Assembly: GCA_029861655.1 (NCBI GenBank)
Contig: JAOTZA010000030.1
Location: 1 to 17,708 of the forward strand
Source: Acidobacteriota bacterium
GTDB taxonomy: Bacteria > Acidobacteriota > Thermoanaerobaculia > Multivoradales > JAHEKO01
Reading direction: 5' to 3'
DNA: 17,708 nucleotides
In this document: piece after piece, positions 14,370-17,708 of the stretch
How positions within the stretch are numbered: position 1 is the first letter of the stretch
Layout: the number at the start of each line of letters is the position of its first letter
Made by a program: the position numbers and the translations under genes
The notes under the pieces: model-generated
What the model saw: the letters and a program-made list of their open reading frames with translations, nothing else
What the model was told of the DNA's origin: nothing
Database searches by the model: none

Positions 14370-16193
14370 GTGGGGAAGATCCTAGGCATCGATCTCGGGA
14401 CGACGAACTGCTGTGGTGCGGTCGTCGATGTGGCCGCGCCGCGAGTGCTGGCCAATCGAGAGGGTAGTCGAACCACTGCTTCGATCGTTGCCTTTACCGA
14501 AGAAGGCGACCGCCTGGTCGGACAAATTGCCAAGCGTCAGGCGATCACCAATCCCCAGAACACCGTTTTCGCGGTGAAGCGGCTGATCGGTCGCAAGTTC
14601 GATGATCCCGAAGTGCAGCGGGCTCGCGAGATCCTGCCCTACCCGCTGGTTGAAGCCGCCAATGGCGACGTCAAGATCCAGATCCGCGATCGTCAGTACA
14701 GCCCCGAGGAGATCTCAGCGTTCATTTTGCTCGAGATCAAGCGGTTCGCCGAGGAGGTGCTGGGGGAGGAGATCACCGAGGCGATTGTCACCGTCCCGGC
14801 CTACTTCAACGATTCGCAGCGCCAGGCCACTCGTGACTCGGGCAAGATTGCCGGTTTGGAGGTTCTGCGGATCCTCAACGAGCCGACAGCGGCGGCTCTG
14901 TCGTATGGCCTCGACAACAAAGGCGAGGCCGACACGATTGCCGTATACGATCTTGGCGGCGGTACGTTCGACATCTCCATCCTGCAGCTTTCCCAGGGGA
15001 TCTTCGAAGTCCGGTCAACGACCGGTCATACGTTTCTCGGCGGCGAGGATTTCGATCAAAGGATCATGGACTGGTTGATCTCGGAGTTCGAGACCGAGAC
15101 CAGCATCGATTTGCGACGGGATCGGATGGCGCTTCAACGGTTGAAAGAGGCGGCCGAACGAGCCAAGTGCGAGCTTTCCTCGGCCGAGGAGGCGCCGATC
15201 AATCTGCCTTTTATCTCGGCGGATGACCAGGGGCCGCGTCATCTTTCTCGCACTCTCAGTCGCGCGGCGTTCGAGGATCTGGTTGGGGACCTCGTGGGCA
15301 AGACCGAGGGGCCGTGCAGGGAAGCGATAGAGGCGGCCGGACTCAGACCGGACCAGATTCAGGAGGTGCTCCTGGTAGGCGGCCAGACCCGCACGCCACT
15401 CGTCGGACAGACGGTCGAACGCATCTTTGGCGGTGCTCCAAACCGGGAGATCAATCCGGATGAGGTCGTGGCGATGGGCGCTGCCATTCAGGGTGGCATC
15501 CTGCGCGGCGACATCAAGGACATCGTTCTTCTAGACGTTACGCCGCTCTCGCTGGGTGTGGAGACGCACGGCGGCTTGTTCACCAAGCTGATCGAGCGCA
15601 ACTCGACCATCCCGACCAAAGCGACACAGATTTTTACCACCGTGGTCGACAACCAGGACGCGGTCGAGATCCACGTGCTGCAGGGCGAGAGGGAGTTGGC
15701 GGCAGAGAACAAGTCGCTTGGCCGTTTCGAACTGGTGGGTGTTCCGCCGTCGCCACGCGGCGTGCCGCAGATCGAAGTCAGCTTTGCCATCGACTCGAGC
15801 GGGATTGTCAGTGTTTCGGCGCGTGATCTGGCCACAAACAAGTCTCAGGGGATCCAGATCAATCCGGCGGGTGGACTGACCAAGGACGAAATCGAGCGGT
15901 TGGTTCAAGAAGCGGAGGAGCATTCGCGAGAGGATGTTCAGCGCCGCGAGGTGAGGCGGCTCAAGAACAGGCTAGAGGGCTTGATCTACACCAACGACCG
16001 CGTTTTCGAGCAGTTTCAGGAGCATCTTTCCGAGGATGAGCGAAAAAAGGTTCGCGACACCCTGATCAAGGCGCGGATGGCGCTTGCAAACGACGATCGC
16101 GCCGATCTGGAAGCCGCCATGTTCGACCTCAACAGCGTGTCGCGCCAGCTGTCCGAGTTGATGCTCGGAAACATCGAAGAATCGGCCACCTGA
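14370..16193 (+). CDS. dnaK: Chaperone protein DnaK (Hsp70), short C-terminus
   Basis: 607 residues, against 638 in E. coli. DnaK is the ATP-driven Hsp70 that binds exposed hydrophobic peptides with DnaJ and GrpE. It begins at a GTG (14370) reading MGKILGIDLGTTN. The ATPase domain retains Lys70 (AVKRLIGRKF) and Thr199 (DLGGGTFDIS) at the same numbers as in E. coli, plus ILNEPTAAALSYG and VLLVGGQTRTP. The interdomain linker VLLDVTPLSLGVET lies at ~386-398. The substrate domain follows (LIERNSTIPTKATQIF, GIVSVSARDLAT). The lid ends at NSVSRQLSELMLGNIEESAT, so the usual disordered tail ending in the DDVVDAEFEEV-type motif is missing. The position-14/15 pair is Cys-Cys where E. coli has Ser-Cys. 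It sits 6 bp after grpE and 31 bp before dnaJ. Confidence 0.96.
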   Translation: MGKILGIDLGTTNCCGAVVDVAAPRVLANREGSRTTASIVAFTEEGDRLVGQIAKRQAITNPQNTVFAVKRLIGRKFDDPEVQRAREILPYPLVEAANGDVKIQIRDRQYSPEEISAFILLEIKRFAEEVLGEEITEAIVTVPAYFNDSQRQATRDSGKIAGLEVLRILNEPTAAALSYGLDNKGEADTIAVYDLGGGTFDISILQLSQGIFEVRSTTGHTFLGGEDFDQRIMDWLISEFETETSIDLRRDRMALQRLKEAAERAKCELSSAEEAPINLPFISADDQGPRHLSRTLSRAAFEDLVGDLVGKTEGPCREAIEAAGLRPDQIQEVLLVGGQTRTPLVGQTVERIFGGAPNREINPDEVVAMGAAIQGGILRGDIKDIVLLDVTPLSLGVETHGGLFTKLIERNSTIPTKATQIFTTVVDNQDAVEIHVLQGERELAAENKSLGRFELVGVPPSPRGVPQIEVSFAIDSSGIVSVSARDLATNKSQGIQINPAGGLTKDEIERLVQEAEEHSREDVQRREVRRLKNRLEGLIYTNDRVFEQFQEHLSEDERKKVRDTLIKARMALANDDRADLEAAMFDLNSVSRQLSELMLGNIEESAT

Positions 16194-16224
16194 GCCTCGG
16201 GGCAGCACTCCAGCCGCCAAACAC

Positions 16225-17340
16225 ATGTCCGAGCGTGACTACTACGAGATCCTGGGTGTTTCCCGGGATGCGACGACCCAGGAGATCAAGTCGGCCTATC
16301 GAAAGCTGGCGGTGCGCTATCACCCGGACCGCAACGCCGACGACCAGCAGGCCGAAGAGAAATTCAAAGAGGCAGCCGAGGCCTATGCGGTGCTGTTCGA
16401 CGCCGACAAACGGGCTCGCTACGACCGCTTCGGCCGGCAGGGAGTTTCTGGCGGCGGCTTTTCGGGATTCGATCCCGACACGTTTGGAGACTTTTCCGAC
16501 ATCCTGGGTGATTTCTTCGGTTTTGGCGATCTGTTCGGACAGCGCCGCGGGCGGGCCGCCGCGGAGCCGGGCGCCGACCTGCGGTACCGACTCGAGATCA
16601 CCTTGGAGGAGGCGGCGTTTGGGCTCGAGAAAACCCTCGAGATCCCCCGACTCGAGAGGTGCGCGACTTGCGAGGGCGGTGGCTCGGCCCCGGGAAGCGA
16701 GCCCGCGGCCTGCCAGGCGTGCGGAGGCCAAGGGCAGGTCCGTTTTTCCCAGGGTTTTTTCACCGTCGCGCGTACCTGTCCGCAGTGTCGTGGCGAGGGT
16801 CGGGTGGTCACTGATCCTTGTGTCGACTGCCAAGGCGCTGGAAGGATCGAAAAGCGACGCAAGATCGAAGTCAAGATCCCGCCAGGAGTTGATACCGGGG
16901 TGCGTTTGCGTCTTGCGGGTGAGGGCGAGCACAGCCGCCGCGGCGGGCCGGCCGGAGATCTATTCGTCGATCTGGCCGTCGTGCCTCACGATGTCTTTTA
17001 CCGCGAGGGGGCACACGTTTCTACATCACTCGAGGTCTCCTATCCCCAAGCCGTTCTCGGGACGACGATGACGATCCGCACCCTTCACGGCGATCAGGAG
17101 CTCGATATTCCAGCGGGAACTCGACAGGGCTCACAGTTCCGCCTCAAGGGCATGGGCATCGATCGGCTCGGTCGAGGAGGTCGCGGCGATCACATTGTGG
17201 TGATCGAATTGGCCGTGCCTCATCCGCGTGATCTGAGCGAAGAGGCCCTCGACAAGCTGCGGGAGATGGCGGAGCTCCAGGGCGACGAGATTCGCGAAGA
17301 TCGTGGAGTGTTCGACAAGGTAAGAAACCTCTTCGGGTAG
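16225..17340 (+). CDS. dnaJ: Chaperone protein DnaJ (Hsp40, type I)
   Basis: 371 residues, close to the E. coli length of 376. DnaJ delivers clients to DnaK and stimulates its ATPase. The J domain (~5-70) starts DYYEILGVSRDATTQEIKSA and carries the HPD motif at 33-35. A short Gly/Phe region follows (~75-110, with DILGDFFGFGDLFGQ). The zinc-finger domain at 146-206 has all four CxxCxGxG repeats: CATCEGGG, CQACGGQG, CPQCRGEG and CVDCQGAG. The C-terminal beta domains contain VKIPPGVDTGVRLRLAGEGE, GDLFVDLAVVPHDVFYREG and the client-binding region through DIPAGTRQGSQFRLKGMG. Start at the ATG at 16225; the Shine-Dalgarno is weak. The prmA-like gene begins 14 bp after the stop. Confidence 0.97.
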   Translation: MSERDYYEILGVSRDATTQEIKSAYRKLAVRYHPDRNADDQQAEEKFKEAAEAYAVLFDADKRARYDRFGRQGVSGGGFSGFDPDTFGDFSDILGDFFGFGDLFGQRRGRAAAEPGADLRYRLEITLEEAAFGLEKTLEIPRLERCATCEGGGSAPGSEPAACQACGGQGQVRFSQGFFTVARTCPQCRGEGRVVTDPCVDCQGAGRIEKRRKIEVKIPPGVDTGVRLRLAGEGEHSRRGGPAGDLFVDLAVVPHDVFYREGAHVSTSLEVSYPQAVLGTTMTIRTLHGDQELDIPAGTRQGSQFRLKGMGIDRLGRGGRGDHIVVIELAVPHPRDLSEEALDKLREMAELQGDEIREDRGVFDKVRNLFG

Positions 17341-17354
17341 CAACCCATCACAGA

Positions 17355-17708
17355 ATGAAGGCCTACTGCCGCCTCAGATTCTCGCTGGCCGCAAGGGCCG
17401 AAGGACCGCTCGTGGCAGCCCTGTGGGGCGCCGGCACCACCGGCTTGGAGGTGCGCGAGAGCGGTACTGCGCGGCTCGAAGTGGATGCGTTCTTTCCAGC
17501 ACCCCTCTTGCTCCCAGCTGCGGCGCTCGAACCGGGGAGTGGCTACTGGGGAGTGGTTGGGTGCGAACTAGTTGCCGCGGGACAGTTAGATGAGGGCGAT
17601 TGGCTGGCTCCGTACCGTGAGCGGGCCATGCCTCGACCGGTGGGCAGGCTGCTGATCGTCGACCCGCGCGAGCCGCACACACAAGCGGGCCGTGGGGCGG
17701 CTCGAGAT
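17355..17708 (+). CDS. prmA: Ribosomal protein L11 methyltransferase (PrmA), 3'-partial
   Basis: The frame is open from the ATG at 17355 to the window edge (118 codons, no stop), starting MKAYCRLRFSLAARAEGPLV. PrmA trimethylates ribosomal protein L11. The visible part is the small N-terminal substrate-recognition domain. The segment DWLAPYRERAMPRPVGRLLI followed by VDPREP matches the junction of PrmA (DW...Y/W, F/MPRPVG, PxEP-like) before the SAM-binding methyltransferase domain, which lies outside. The early part is divergent, as usual for this domain. The position directly after dnaJ is the well-known hrcA-grpE-dnaK-dnaJ-prmA order, often followed by rsmE. The identification leans on both the motif and synteny. 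Confidence 0.82.
   Translation, partial: MKAYCRLRFSLAARAEGPLVAALWGAGTTGLEVRESGTARLEVDAFFPAPLLLPAAALEPGSGYWGVVGCELVAAGQLDEGDWLAPYRERAMPRPVGRLLIVDPREPHTQAGRGAARD

Noticed and set aside
16129..16932. 267-codon minus-strand open frame antisense to dnaK/dnaJ
   Set aside because: It is opposite the conserved J and zinc-finger domains; no independent support.

Overview
The window is a high-GC bacterial chromosome segment, densely coded with housekeeping genes and carrying no plasmid, phage or CRISPR signature. Several traits together suggest an Acidobacteriota-like organism, perhaps near Thermoanaerobaculia, with Myxococcota-type lineages as the alternative. These are an MglA-type GTPase, a very large TPR-containing sigma-54 activator, and the gene order hrcA-grpE-dnaK-dnaJ-prmA. 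The assignment is inference from gene content only.

Layout. (1) 1-1301 (+): aroA (EPSP synthase), whose 5' end lies outside the window. (2) 1333-2379 (-): a membrane-anchored MtfA-like zinc peptidase with a C-terminal SEC-C zinc motif, convergent with aroA. (3) 2380-2640: a divergent intergenic region with a perfect 8-bp inverted repeat. (4) 2641-5892 (+): a 1083-residue sigma-54-dependent activator with an unrecognised N-terminus, TPR-like helices, AAA+ and Fis-type HTH. (5) 5908-6381 (-): msrC, free methionine-R-sulfoxide reductase. (6) 6382-6831: a gene-free stretch holding a roughly 275-bp MITE-like element with about 32-bp terminal inverted repeats. (7) 6832-11223 (-): an apparent operon transcribed nrdR, hsp20, lon, thiL with overlaps or very short gaps. 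(8) 11224-11446: a second, related copy of the MITE-like element. (9) 11447-12388 (-): an MglA-family GTPase with a C-terminal extension. (10) 12389-12550: divergent promoter region. (11) 12551-17708 (+): hrcA, grpE, dnaK, dnaJ and the start of prmA, a heat-shock operon that runs off the right edge.

Functional reading. Two transcription units serve protein quality control: a chaperone operon (HrcA repressor, GrpE/DnaK/DnaJ) and a protease/holdase unit (Hsp20, Lon) tied to the nucleotide-reductase repressor NrdR and to ThiL. MsrC and the MtfA-like peptidase add stress and protein-turnover functions.

The least ordinary feature is the repeat family. Related copies lie in inverted orientation immediately outside both ends of the nrdR-hsp20-lon-thiL unit, 7 bp beyond the thiL stop and 14 bp before the nrdR start. 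Each copy contains a 10-nt palindrome whose two differences between copies are exactly compensatory. No CIRCE operator is visible despite the presence of hrcA.
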